In this document: positions 43,141-52,570 of the stretch, piece by piece
How the letters are laid out: each line of letters opens with the position of its first letter
Position numbering within the stretch: the first letter of the stretch is position 1
Assembly (NCBI RefSeq): GCF_042427585.1
Contig: NZ_JBHMFC010000007.1
Span: forward strand, 1-64,000
Source: Pseudalgibacter ostreae
GTDB lineage: Bacteria > Bacteroidota > Bacteroidia > Flavobacteriales > Flavobacteriaceae
Direction: 5' to 3'
Length of the DNA stretch: 64,000 bases
Notes under the pieces: model-generated
The model's input: the letters and a program-made list of their open reading frames with translations, nothing else
What the model was told of the DNA's origin: nothing
The model's database searches: none
Made by a program: the position numbers and the translations under genes

Positions 43141-43944
43141 TTAATCCAAATAATAAATATAGCCAATATTTAGCCAAAGTAGCCAGTCGTTATGTTTATT
43201 GTAATCGAGATTATGATTAAGTCCATCCACCCAATCGCTAAAATAATATTGCCATCTTAAATCTAACATCAAATCTGAAAGCTTGTCGAGCTTGTACCTT
43301 ACACCAACACTTGAGACAATAGACCATGTGCTGCCTGGAGAAGCATCGATGGAGCCCGGAGCCCATTCAGAATAAAAATTACTAGGCTCGGTTACGTTTC
43401 CGGTTAAAAGCGGATTGGGGTTTTCGTAAGTAGTACTTACTTGGGGTGTATAGGACGTAAAATGAACACCAAAGCTCGTAAAGGGAGCGAATTTCGGACT
43501 AAAAGACTGGAATGCTTTAATGCTTAAAGGGTAAAACTCTAATTGTGTGCCAATATCTAAATTATGGGCTACTCCCTTATGACCTCTCAATTGATTGGCC
43601 TGTGATGATGTTTTACTAGGATCCACCCATTTTCCTAAGTGCTCTAAATGGGTCTTATTCCAAGATATCTCGTTTCTTATTTGAAAATGGTCTCTAAAAT
43701 AAGAGTCAGATTTAAAGAAGTTATAATGGCGCCTATAGGAAAAATCTAAATAATGTACAAAACCAATTCCAAACCCCGAATTACCAAAATTGGTTTCTCC
43801 GTCTGAACGTTTTCCAAAATCGGATTTGAATTGAACAGGGCCCGCAATAACACCTATTTGATGGGAGAAGCCTAATTGTGAGAAACTTGTTTGACTAACT
43901 AGTAAGGTGCAAACAAAAAAGGCAAAATGTTTCCAGTTAGGCAT
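43141..43944 (-). CDS. THC0290_0291-family outer membrane protein
   Basis: The ATG at 43944 (MPNWKHF) gives a compact signal peptide; 43968 is an alternative. The 267-aa product reads as a beta-barrel with HQIGVIAGPVQFKSDFG (about 28-44 from the chosen start) and repeated aromatic strands. I associate this pattern with the flavobacterial THC0290_0291 family. Function is unknown. It is co-directional with the DUF3298 lipoprotein gene. Confidence 0.8.
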   Translation of the reverse strand: MPNWKHFAFFVCTLLVSQTSFSQLGFSHQIGVIAGPVQFKSDFGKRSDGETNFGNSGFGIGFVHYLDFSYRRHYNFFKSDSYFRDHFQIRNEISWNKTHLEHLGKWVDPSKTSSQANQLRGHKGVAHNLDIGTQLEFYPLSIKAFQSFSPKFAPFTSFGVHFTSYTPQVSTTYENPNPLLTGNVTEPSNFYSEWAPGSIDASPGSTWSIVSSVGVRYKLDKLSDLMLDLRWQYYFSDWVDGLNHNLDYNKHNDWLLWLNIGYIYYLD

Positions 43945-44092
43945 ATTTATGGTTTTTTGTTGAGGCAATTACCCGACAAATATATTAAAACAGAGTTAAC
44001 AAACAAATATTTGTACACGTGTATATCAAAGTTAAAAAAAATAAATTGAAATGAATTTACAAAAAAATGCATTATAATTTTTAAAGGTGTAT

Positions 44093-44100
44093 TATATTTG
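44093..44100 (+). promoter_or_regulatory. -7 box upstream of gdhA
   Basis: TATATTTG matches TAnnTTTG exactly, about 130 bp before the start codon at 44229. No clear -33 TTG is present. The rest of the 260-bp gap shows nothing else. Confidence 0.5.
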
Positions 44101-44228
44101 TTCCTCGTAAAACATAAACAATTAGTTACAATAGAATAAATTAAACCCTTTTAATACGGCTAAGGTCGTTTTAAAAACAATATAAAACTTGTTTTACTTG
44201 TAACCTGTTAAGAATTAAATTTAAGTAC

Positions 44229-45572
44229 ATGAAAAACATCGTTGAAGGATTTTTAGAACTTGTAAAACAGAGAAATGACCATGAACCAGAATTTTTACAA
44301 GCTGTAGAGGAAGTAGCAGAAAATGTGATTCCTTATATTGTGGAGAATGAAAATTATTTTGGTAAAAACCTTTTGTTAAGAATGGTAGAGCCAGAGCGTG
44401 TTGTGATTTTTAGAGTGTGCTGGGTTGACGATGAAGGTGAAATACAAGTAAATAGAGGCTATAGAATTCAGATGAATTCCGCAATAGGTCCATACAAAGG
44501 CGGTTTGCGTTTTCACCCATCGGTCAATTTAAGTATTTTAAAATTCTTGGCCTTTGAGCAAGTGTTTAAAAATAGCTTAACCTCATTGCCTATGGGCGGA
44601 GGAAAAGGCGGTAGTGATTTTGATCCGAAAGGAAAAAGTGATGGTGAGATTATGCGTTTCTGTCAATCTTTTATGGGAGAACTATTCAGGCATATTGGCC
44701 CTAATACAGACGTTCCTGCCGGTGATATAGGTGTAGGGGCTAGAGAGATTGGATTCATGATGGGCATGTATAAAAAACTAAGAAACGAATTTACTGGTGT
44801 TCTAACAGGAAAAGGCTTGTCTTATGGAGGGTCGCTTATAAGGCCTGAAGCTACAGGATACGGTACTGTTTATTTTGCACAAAAAATGCTTGAAACTAGA
44901 AAAGATACGGTAGCAGGAAAAACAGTAGTTATTTCTGGATCTGGAAATGTTGCTCAATACGCTGTAGAAAAAGCATTACACCTAGGGGCTAAAGTGTTAA
45001 CACTTTCCGATTCTTCAGGATATATTTATGATGCAGATGGTATAGATGAAGAAAAGCTGGTTTTCGTAATGAAATTGAAAAATGAAAAACGTGGACGAAT
45101 CAGTGAGTATGTTGAAGCTTATCCAAAAGCTACTTTTGTGGCAGGTAAAACCCCTTGGGAAATTAAATGCGATATTGCATTGCCATGTGCCACACAGAAC
45201 GAAGTTAATGAAGAGGATGCTATTATGCTTTTAAATAATGGTTGTATCTGTGTTAGCGAAGGGGCAAACATGCCTTCTACTTTAAAAGCTGTAGAAGCTT
45301 TCCAGAAAGCAAGAATATTGTATGCGCCAGGTAAAGCATCAAATGCGGGAGGCGTTGCTGTTTCTGGTTTAGAAATGACGCAAAACTCATTAAGATACCA
45401 ATGGACACGAGATGAGGTAGATAACAGACTTAAGGTTATCATGACAGACATACACAAGTCCTGTTTAGAATATGGAACTTGTGATGATGGTTATATCGAT
45501 TACGTTAAAGGCGCTAATATTGCTGGATTCGTAAAAGTTGCAGATGCCATGCTTGCTCAAGGTGTTGTTTAA
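44229..45572 (+). CDS. gdhA: NADP-specific glutamate dehydrogenase
   Basis: The 447-aa product is the normal length for hexameric bacterial GdhA. The glutamate-binding and catalytic core reads PMGGGKGGSDFDPKGKSDGE (about 122-141) with the catalytic Lys in GGGKGG. GDIGVGAREIGFM and the NAD(P) motif SGSGNVAQYA (about 237-246) follow. It makes glutamate from 2-oxoglutarate and ammonium. The gene is monocistronic, with its own terminator. Confidence 0.97.
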   Translation: MKNIVEGFLELVKQRNDHEPEFLQAVEEVAENVIPYIVENENYFGKNLLLRMVEPERVVIFRVCWVDDEGEIQVNRGYRIQMNSAIGPYKGGLRFHPSVNLSILKFLAFEQVFKNSLTSLPMGGGKGGSDFDPKGKSDGEIMRFCQSFMGELFRHIGPNTDVPAGDIGVGAREIGFMMGMYKKLRNEFTGVLTGKGLSYGGSLIRPEATGYGTVYFAQKMLETRKDTVAGKTVVISGSGNVAQYAVEKALHLGAKVLTLSDSSGYIYDADGIDEEKLVFVMKLKNEKRGRISEYVEAYPKATFVAGKTPWEIKCDIALPCATQNEVNEEDAIMLLNNGCICVSEGANMPSTLKAVEAFQKARILYAPGKASNAGGVAVSGLEMTQNSLRYQWTRDEVDNRLKVIMTDIHKSCLEYGTCDDGYIDYVKGANIAGFVKVADAMLAQGVV

Positions 45573-45600
45573 AAAATAATCTATATATTTAATAATTATA

Positions 45601-45632
45601 AGCTTCTTAGTTCAACTAAGAAGCTTTTTTTG
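45601..45632 (+). terminator. Intrinsic terminator after gdhA
   Basis: AGCTTCTTAGTT (45601-45612) is the reverse complement of AACTAAGAAGCT (45614-45625), followed by seven T residues. Confidence 0.92.
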
Positions 45633-45673
45633 TTTAAATATATGATTTTCACGCAAAACTCGTTGGATATAAA

Positions 45674-45681
45674 TATATTTG
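45674..45681 (+). promoter_or_regulatory. -7 box deciding the porZ start
   Basis: TATATTTG is an exact -7 match. Transcription from it would begin near 45688, after the alternative TTG start at 45686, which favours the ATG at 45701. Confidence 0.5.
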
Positions 45682-45700
45682 AATATTGAAAAGAAGGGAT

Positions 45701-48049
45701 ATGTTTAGAAGCGTACTGTTATCAATTGTTTTTCTTTGGCCGCTCATGCAATTTGGTCAAGATTTTTCTGCGCTATGGAAAGGTCATTTCTCTTACAATA
45801 CTATTAAAGATGTTGTAGAAGGACATGATAAAATATATGCCGCATCAGATAATGCTATTTTTAGCTATGATTTGAAAACTCATGCTATTGAAGAGCTTAA
45901 TACCATAAATGGATTATCGGGAGAAAGTATATCCACGATTTATTATAGCGAACCTTTTCAGTTATTACTGATTGGATACGAAAGCGGACTTATAGAAATG
46001 GTGTTTGATCATGACAGTGCTGTACTTACCATTGTAGATATTATTGATAAAACAAATATCTCCCCAACAAATAAGCGTATCAATCATTTCAATGCATTTG
46101 GTAATGTGGTCTATATCGCTACAAACTATGGAATTTCCGTTTATAATATGGAACGTCTGGAGTTTGTAGACACGTATCTAATTGGAAATAACGGCGACGA
46201 AATTAAAGTAAATCAAACCGCTATTATTGGAGAGTATATTTATGCAGCTTGTTCCAATGGCAATGGGATACGTAAAGCGTTGGTGTCCAGTAGTGCCTTA
46301 GCCGACTTTCAAAACTGGCAGACAATCGTTTCAGGAAGCTTTATTGGTGTTCAAAATATAGAAAATAATCTATTCGGTTTACGAACGGACAGGACTATGT
46401 TTAAAATAATAAACGATGTTTTAAATCCTTTGTTTCAATATAATGTGCTTCCTAAGGCCATAACGTCGAATGGCACTAACTTAATAGTAACTACAGCAAA
46501 TAATGTGTTTGTTTATGATAGTGCCTTTAATATGGTGTCTCAAATAGATGTTAGTGACGCCTTTTTAACATCTTATACCGCTGCAGCCATAGGGGGGGAT
46601 CATATCTATGTTGGAACTTCTAAATTTGGACTATTAAAAACAGCTCTATCGAGCCCTATTTTGTTTGAAGAACTACACCCAGAGGGGCCATTACTAAATG
46701 TTCCCTTTTCTCTAAAAGCGGGGGCCAATGATTTATGGGTTACTTTTGGGGAGTATAATCTATTTTTTAATTCTTACCCATTAAATAATCGAGGCATTAG
46801 CCATTTAAAAGGTACAACATGGATTAATACGCCTTATAGCGAGGTCTTTAATGCTAAAAATTTAAATGCAATCTCTGTAAATCCATTTAATAATGATCAC
46901 GTTTTTATTAGCTCTTTCTATAGTGGTCTATTAGAAGTTAAACAAGACGTTCCTAGTATTTTGTATAACCAAGATAATAGCGGCCTAGAATCTTTAGTAC
47001 TGCCAACTGATCCTAATTATATAGATGTAAGGGTTGGAGCTTCTGCTTTTGATGAGAATGGAGTGCTTTGGTCAATGACCAGTCTTATAGATAAGCCACT
47101 GAAATCATTTAATCTTAGCAATAACCAATGGAAATCTTATGATTTTACAGACGTAATTCCTAAAGAATATGGCAGTAATTTAGGTTTTTCCGATTTAGTT
47201 ATAGGACGGGATGGTACAAAATGGACAGGAAGTTATAAATATGGCGTTATAGGTTTTAAAGAAAACGGAGCAAACCCATTATTAAAAAATATTAAAAAAG
47301 AAGAAGAAAATATGCCCACAGAATATGTGACAGCTTTGGCTTTAGATAAAAGAGATCAATTGTGGATTGGTACTTTTAAAGGTTTGAGAGTGTTATATAA
47401 TACAGCTAATTTTTTTACAGATAATAATGCCAAAGTTGATGAAATTATTATACTGGAGGATGGTATTGCTAAAGAGTTGTTGTTCCAGCAGTTTATATCA
47501 GATATTGAAGTGGATGGTTCTAATAATAAATGGGTTGCTACTATTGGTACAGGTTTGTTTTACCTCTCTTCTGATGGACAGAAAACCATTTACCATTTTA
47601 CCACTAAAAACTCCCCCTTACCGTCTAATGATATTGTAGATGTTTCAATTGATAATAATAATGGTACGGTTTATATAGCAACAAGCAAAGGGCTGGTGTC
47701 ATTCCGGTCAGGAAGTTCTGGAACCGCAGAAGATTTGGAACGTGCCTTTGTTTATCCAAATCCCGTAAGGCCTCATTTTAATATTGTTGAAGATAAAGTG
47801 AAAATAAAAGAGGTTTCAGAAAATGTTAATATAAAAATAACAGATATTGAAGGTAATTTGGTGGCAGAAGCGCAGTCAAAAATCAATTTACGGCACAGAG
47901 GCTACAATTTAGAAATAGATGGCGGAACGGCCTACTGGAATGGCAAAAACTTGGCGAACCATGTTGTTGCTTCTGGAGTGTATTTGGTTATGCTCTCTAA
48001 TTTGGACACTTTTGAAACAAAGGTCTTGAAACTAATGGTTGTAAGATAA
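45701..48049 (+). CDS. porZ: PorZ, type IX secretion system beta-propeller protein
   Basis: The 782-aa product has a signal peptide (cleavage near QFGQD) and two beta-propeller-like blocks of repeated strands (two-component-regulator-propeller type). The C-terminal sorting-like domain begins at YPNPVRPHFN. PorZ is a surface T9SS component that supports delivery of A-LPS to the sortase. The frame could open at TTG 45686, but the ATG at 45701 follows AAGAAGGG and a suitable -7 box. The stop TAA overlaps the ATG of recO in TAATG, an arrangement that couples translation. Confidence 0.9.
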   Translation: MFRSVLLSIVFLWPLMQFGQDFSALWKGHFSYNTIKDVVEGHDKIYAASDNAIFSYDLKTHAIEELNTINGLSGESISTIYYSEPFQLLLIGYESGLIEMVFDHDSAVLTIVDIIDKTNISPTNKRINHFNAFGNVVYIATNYGISVYNMERLEFVDTYLIGNNGDEIKVNQTAIIGEYIYAACSNGNGIRKALVSSSALADFQNWQTIVSGSFIGVQNIENNLFGLRTDRTMFKIINDVLNPLFQYNVLPKAITSNGTNLIVTTANNVFVYDSAFNMVSQIDVSDAFLTSYTAAAIGGDHIYVGTSKFGLLKTALSSPILFEELHPEGPLLNVPFSLKAGANDLWVTFGEYNLFFNSYPLNNRGISHLKGTTWINTPYSEVFNAKNLNAISVNPFNNDHVFISSFYSGLLEVKQDVPSILYNQDNSGLESLVLPTDPNYIDVRVGASAFDENGVLWSMTSLIDKPLKSFNLSNNQWKSYDFTDVIPKEYGSNLGFSDLVIGRDGTKWTGSYKYGVIGFKENGANPLLKNIKKEEENMPTEYVTALALDKRDQLWIGTFKGLRVLYNTANFFTDNNAKVDEIIILEDGIAKELLFQQFISDIEVDGSNNKWVATIGTGLFYLSSDGQKTIYHFTTKNSPLPSNDIVDVSIDNNNGTVYIATSKGLVSFRSGSSGTAEDLERAFVYPNPVRPHFNIVEDKVKIKEVSENVNIKITDIEGNLVAEAQSKINLRHRGYNLEIDGGTAYWNGKNLANHVVASGVYLVMLSNLDTFETKVLKLMVVR

Positions 48050-48768
48050 TGCTTGTTACTACTAATGCCATCGTGCTTTCAAAGTTAAGATATGCGGATA
48101 ACGATTTAATAGTGAAATGTTATACCCAACAACTAGGCGTGGTTAGTTTTTTGCTTAGAGGTGTTTTAAAAAGCAAAAAGGGATATAATAAAATAGCCTA
48201 CTTTCAGCCGCTTTCCCAGTTGCAGTTGCATATTGATTATAAAGACAATCGTTCGCTACATAGTATTAAAGAAACAAAATTAAATTACACGTATTCTAGT
48301 TTGCATACCCATGTTTTTAAAAGCGCTATCGTGATGTTTCTCGCTGAGGTTCTGTCTAATATACTTCAAGAAGAAGAGCAAAATGAAACCCTTTATCACT
48401 ATTTAGAAACCTCGTTAAGTTGGTTGGATATCCACAATGATTTTGCGAATTTTCATCTGCTTTTTTTGCTTAAACTAACTAAGTATTTAGGATTTTACCC
48501 AGAAGACACAAACTTAAATAACAACTATTTTAATTTGCTTACGGGTACTTTTGAAACAAAACCTATTGGAAAATATACGGTGTCTGGTGATAATTTAGAG
48601 GTATTAAAACGCCTCCTAATTACAAAATTCGATATGTTATCTTTAATAAAAATTAATGGCTCTCAACGGCAGTCTTTTTTAAATATGATGTTGCTTTATT
48701 TTGAATTGCATACGGGTGGTTTTAAAACGCCTAAATCTTTGCAGATATTAAATCAAGTGTTTAATTAA
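48049..48768 (+). CDS. recO: DNA repair protein RecO
   Basis: The 239-aa product has the N-terminal OB-fold typical of RecO (NAIVLSKLRYADNDLIVKCYTQQLGVVSFLLRGV, about 5-38, quoted in part) and a helical C-terminal part. It loads RecA with RecF and RecR. It overlaps porZ by one base. The pairing porZ-recO is a recurrent flavobacterial gene order. Confidence 0.94.
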   Translation: MLVTTNAIVLSKLRYADNDLIVKCYTQQLGVVSFLLRGVLKSKKGYNKIAYFQPLSQLQLHIDYKDNRSLHSIKETKLNYTYSSLHTHVFKSAIVMFLAEVLSNILQEEEQNETLYHYLETSLSWLDIHNDFANFHLLFLLKLTKYLGFYPEDTNLNNNYFNLLTGTFETKPIGKYTVSGDNLEVLKRLLITKFDMLSLIKINGSQRQSFLNMMLLYFELHTGGFKTPKSLQILNQVFN

Positions 48769-48801
48769 GCGCTTTAAGAATTTCAAGTTTTTTATATTGC
48801 A

Positions 48802-50460
48802 TTATTTTTTTCTTTCTAAAAGCACAATAGTGTAAGGCGTATTTATTTTAACCATACCATTGCTCACTTTTACTTCCTTGCCCGAATAGGCGTCTTTTAA
48901 AAGCACATCATCTTTAAAGACAGCAGAAACAGTTATGGTGTTTTCGCCTTCAGGTAAATCTAACCCTACAATAACTTCGTCTGTATATTCATTTTTAGAA
49001 AAGTGTCTAGAAAAAACATAAGGTTCTTCGCTTAACATCTCATGTATACCTGCGCCCACAGCGGGATGTTTAGCACGGAACTGCCCTAACTTTTGCCAAT
49101 GGTTTAAAATGTTTTTTGTGTCGGGATTATTTTGGATATCCTTCCAATTCATGAAAGAGCGTAAGGTGGCATCGCCTTCCGTGCCTTCTATAATTAAGGC
49201 TCGTGCCGACTCATCGCCGTAATATACTTGTGAGGTGCCAGGACATAATAATAGTTTCACTGCAGTTTCAAAAGGTTTTTGGCGCATGGCATCAAAAGGT
49301 TGGCCATCGTCGTGGGAACTCAAATAGTTTAACACTCCAAAATGTTTTAAATCTGAGTTTAAAATATCAGAATAACGTTTAAACAAGTCTTCTTTAGAAT
49401 TTTGGGCGGCATTCCATTTCATTTCGAAATTGATTAGACTTTGAAAAGCGCCATCAAAATAGTTTATCTTTTTATCGCCAAAATCAAATAGTTTTCCATT
49501 TGAAATGGTATAATTGTAAACCTCACCTACTAAATAAAAGCCATTATCATCTAACACCTTATCTGGGTTTTTTTTCTTAAATTCTGAGAAGGCCGCATCG
49601 CAGGCCTCTTTAAACTCTTCCCAAACATATTTATCGGTGTGCTTTACGGTGTCTACGCGATAGCCATCAATACCAAATTCTGTGATATAATCGGTCAGCC
49701 ATTTCATGATATAAAATCTAGGGGCCCTGGGGTGCCCTGTTCTTTTAAAGAAATCGTCTAGCTCTAGGATTTCCTGTTCATAACGTCCTTCCGATTTCCA
49801 TTTTTCTATTAAATGTGGAGGTAAATCAACGGCTTCATTATTCTCGGTTAAAATATCTGGAAGGTTTTCAACCAAAGTGCATGCTGTAGTCGTTTCGTAA
49901 GAGGTGTAGGTACAAGTTGGACCAGTACGCACCCATTCCTTTGGCCATACAGGATCCTTCTCGGTAACAGGTCCTGTGTGGTTTATAACAGCATCCAATA
50001 AAATACGAATCCCTTTTTTATGTGCGGTTTCAACGAGTGTGCGTAAATCTTCTTGCGTTCCAAAATTAGGGTCCAAAGCAGTCCAATCACGCGTCCAATA
50101 GCCATGGAACCCATAACTTAACCCAGTGCCTTCATCAACTCCTCCATGGATCTGTTCTACAATTGGGCTCATCCAAATAGCATTAATGCCTAAGTCTGTA
50201 AAATAGCCTTTTTCAATTTTTTGGGTGATACCTTTTAGATCGCCACCTTCAAATCCACGAAGCTTTCCGGTTTCGGCAGTTCTTTCAAAATGGACATCAT
50301 TGGTTGGATCAGCATTATTAAAACGGTCTGTTAATAAGAAATATATTGTGGCAGCTTCCCAAACAAATGGCGCTTTTACATCGGGCTCAATAGCTTTGTT
50401 CTTATTCTGGCAGCTCATTATTAGCGAAAATGTAATTATTGTAATAAAAATATATTTCAT
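48802..50460 (-). CDS. GH13 alpha-amylase-family lipoprotein
   Basis: The 552-aa lipoprotein has lipobox IMSC with Cys17. The GH13 conserved regions are intact: DAVINH (156-161), GYRVDTVKH (266-274, nucleophile Asp270), VGEV (acid/base Glu313) and SSHDD with the transition-state Asp. The context YGFHGYWTRDW is like that of CGTase-type and extracellular amylases. It would degrade starch or maltodextrin, likely at the cell surface. It is the last gene of the seven-gene minus-strand alpha-glucan operon. Confidence 0.93.
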   Translation of the reverse strand: MKYIFITIITFSLIMSCQNKNKAIEPDVKAPFVWEAATIYFLLTDRFNNADPTNDVHFERTAETGKLRGFEGGDLKGITQKIEKGYFTDLGINAIWMSPIVEQIHGGVDEGTGLSYGFHGYWTRDWTALDPNFGTQEDLRTLVETAHKKGIRILLDAVINHTGPVTEKDPVWPKEWVRTGPTCTYTSYETTTACTLVENLPDILTENNEAVDLPPHLIEKWKSEGRYEQEILELDDFFKRTGHPRAPRFYIMKWLTDYITEFGIDGYRVDTVKHTDKYVWEEFKEACDAAFSEFKKKNPDKVLDDNGFYLVGEVYNYTISNGKLFDFGDKKINYFDGAFQSLINFEMKWNAAQNSKEDLFKRYSDILNSDLKHFGVLNYLSSHDDGQPFDAMRQKPFETAVKLLLCPGTSQVYYGDESARALIIEGTEGDATLRSFMNWKDIQNNPDTKNILNHWQKLGQFRAKHPAVGAGIHEMLSEEPYVFSRHFSKNEYTDEVIVGLDLPEGENTITVSAVFKDDVLLKDAYSGKEVKVSNGMVKINTPYTIVLLERKK

Positions 50461-50496
50461 GGTGTCGTATTTAGGAAAACGGATACGTTCTTATTG

Positions 50497-52377
50497 TTAC
50501 TCAACTTTTAAAATAAAGGACTCTAAAGGATTTAAGCTAACGGTAACCGTGCCAATGCCATTTTTAATAACTAAACGGGATGAGAATTGTTGATATAGCT
50601 GGTCTTTAACCTTATATTCTTCTTTTAATAATTTCCAGTTTTCAATAATATCTTCTGGGATTTTTAAATTGAAAGTGTGGCCTTTATCAGCATCAAAATT
50701 TGAAATGATAATCAGTTTCTCATTGTCTTTCCAGCGAATAAAAGACATGACTCTATCTGTATAATTTTCGGTGTTCTCGCGATTGTACAAATGGATGTCT
50801 TTATAAGCCCCCATTAATGCTGGGCTATTGACACTAAAATTTAAAAGCCGTTTGTAAAAATCTCTTAACTCTTTTTCTTCTGAAGTGGATTGCCCGCCAT
50901 CAAATTGTTTGTTGTTTACCCAACGTTGAAGATGAGGAACACCAATGTAATCGAAAATAGAAGTCCTTGAAGGTTTCCCGAAGCCTGCATCTTCAGCACC
51001 TGGTTCTCCTAGTTCTTGACCAAAATAGATCATGGTAGGCGAGCTGCTTATCGTGGTGGAAACCACCATAGCGGGTTTTCCTTTTTCCGCTTGTCCTGCA
51101 AATTCCGGACTTGCAATGCGTTGTTCATCGTGGTTTTCTAAAAAATGGAGCATGTGGTGTTCTATGTCCTTAAGCTCATTCTGGATGTGAGGGATGTAAT
51201 CGGTCTTTCCATGTCCCTGCATAATATGTTTAATGGTGTCATACAACTGGACTTTATCATAAAGGTAGTCCATTTTCCCTTTTTTAATATAATCCCTATA
51301 TAATGCAGGGTTATAGACTTCTGCTAATAAAAAAGCCTCAGGATTTTTCATTTTAATAGTGGAATTCATAAAACTCCAAAATTCAACAGGAACCATCTCT
51401 GCCATATCATACCTAAAGCCATCTACGCCCATATTTAACCAATAGAGTGCGATATCTTTAAACTTAATCCATGAATTTGGTACAGTTTTATCTTTCCAAA
51501 AATTAAAATGTTTTTTATAGTCTTCATTTTCAAACCCTTCTGGTAAGGCGTCAAAATCGTTTTTCCCTTCTGGAGACACGCCATAATTGATTTTTACGGT
51601 TTCATACCAATCGTTAACATGTGGTTGAGATAACCGTGAGCCATTTCCTGTCCACTTTGCTGGGGTCTCATCAAATTCATTATCTTCTAAAGGATGCTTT
51701 TCTGGCCCTAAAGGGGAGTAGCCTTCTTCCCAAATGGGAACTTTAAAAGATTCGTTTGGGTTGTAATAGAAATTGTTGTCTACATGATAAACCACATTTT
51801 TATCATCTTCTTCTCCAAAATTCTTAACACCTTCTGGGTGGGTTATGCTTTGGTAGTTTCTCGCAACATGATTGGGTACAATATCAATAATAACTTTTAG
51901 GCCAGCGTTATGAGAGCGTTCAATAAGTGCCTGAAATTCTGCTAATCGGTTCTCGACATTTACAGCTAAATCTGGGTTTACGTTGTAATAATCTTTTACA
52001 GCATAAGGTGATCCTGCTCGACCTTTTACAACATCGGGGTCGTCATCAGAAATGCCATAAGCACTATAATCTTTAATAACATTGTGGTGTGGAACACCTG
52101 TATACCAAATGTATGTTACACCTAAATCTTTTATCTCCATTAGAGCTTTGTCTGTGAAATCATTGAATTTGCCTACGCCATTTTCTTCAATAGTTCCCCA
52201 AGGGATGTTGTTGGTGTTCGTATTGCCAAACAAGCGCGTGAACACTTGATAAATAACTTCTTTTTTATTAAGTTTATTAAACTGCATGGTGGGGTCTTGT
52301 ACTGGTGTTTTGTCATCTTTACATCCAAAGAGAAAGACTAGGGCAAATGATGCGATAAAAATAGTTATGTGTTTCAT
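50497..52377 (-). CDS. GH13 alpha-amylase-family lipoprotein
   Basis: The 626-aa lipoprotein (LFGC with Cys19) has GH13 motifs DIVPNH, GFRYDMAEM (nucleophile Asp), LAEVYN (acid/base Glu) and FLENHDEQ. It starts with a long N-terminal YQVFTRLFGN strand and lacks an obvious carbohydrate-binding module. It differs in sequence from the two neighbouring GH13 proteins, so the three probably split substrate length or linkage. It lies between them in the operon. Confidence 0.93.
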   Translation of the reverse strand: MKHITIFIASFALVFLFGCKDDKTPVQDPTMQFNKLNKKEVIYQVFTRLFGNTNTNNIPWGTIEENGVGKFNDFTDKALMEIKDLGVTYIWYTGVPHHNVIKDYSAYGISDDDPDVVKGRAGSPYAVKDYYNVNPDLAVNVENRLAEFQALIERSHNAGLKVIIDIVPNHVARNYQSITHPEGVKNFGEEDDKNVVYHVDNNFYYNPNESFKVPIWEEGYSPLGPEKHPLEDNEFDETPAKWTGNGSRLSQPHVNDWYETVKINYGVSPEGKNDFDALPEGFENEDYKKHFNFWKDKTVPNSWIKFKDIALYWLNMGVDGFRYDMAEMVPVEFWSFMNSTIKMKNPEAFLLAEVYNPALYRDYIKKGKMDYLYDKVQLYDTIKHIMQGHGKTDYIPHIQNELKDIEHHMLHFLENHDEQRIASPEFAGQAEKGKPAMVVSTTISSSPTMIYFGQELGEPGAEDAGFGKPSRTSIFDYIGVPHLQRWVNNKQFDGGQSTSEEKELRDFYKRLLNFSVNSPALMGAYKDIHLYNRENTENYTDRVMSFIRWKDNEKLIIISNFDADKGHTFNLKIPEDIIENWKLLKEEYKVKDQLYQQFSSRLVIKNGIGTVTVSLNPLESFILKVE

Positions 52378-52570
52378 TTTGGATTTTTTTAATGGAGTAT
52401 TTTAAGAACAATCCACTGTTATAAGGTCTTTTTAAACTTTATTTCCTTGAAAAACGTGTTTAAGCATGGCGTGCATTGCTATGTTGCCATGGTTTTTATA
52501 AATACAATAGCGGTTGCTTGCTTTGTAATGAAATATAACGACCTGATTTTGATGCTTTGATTGTTTATAT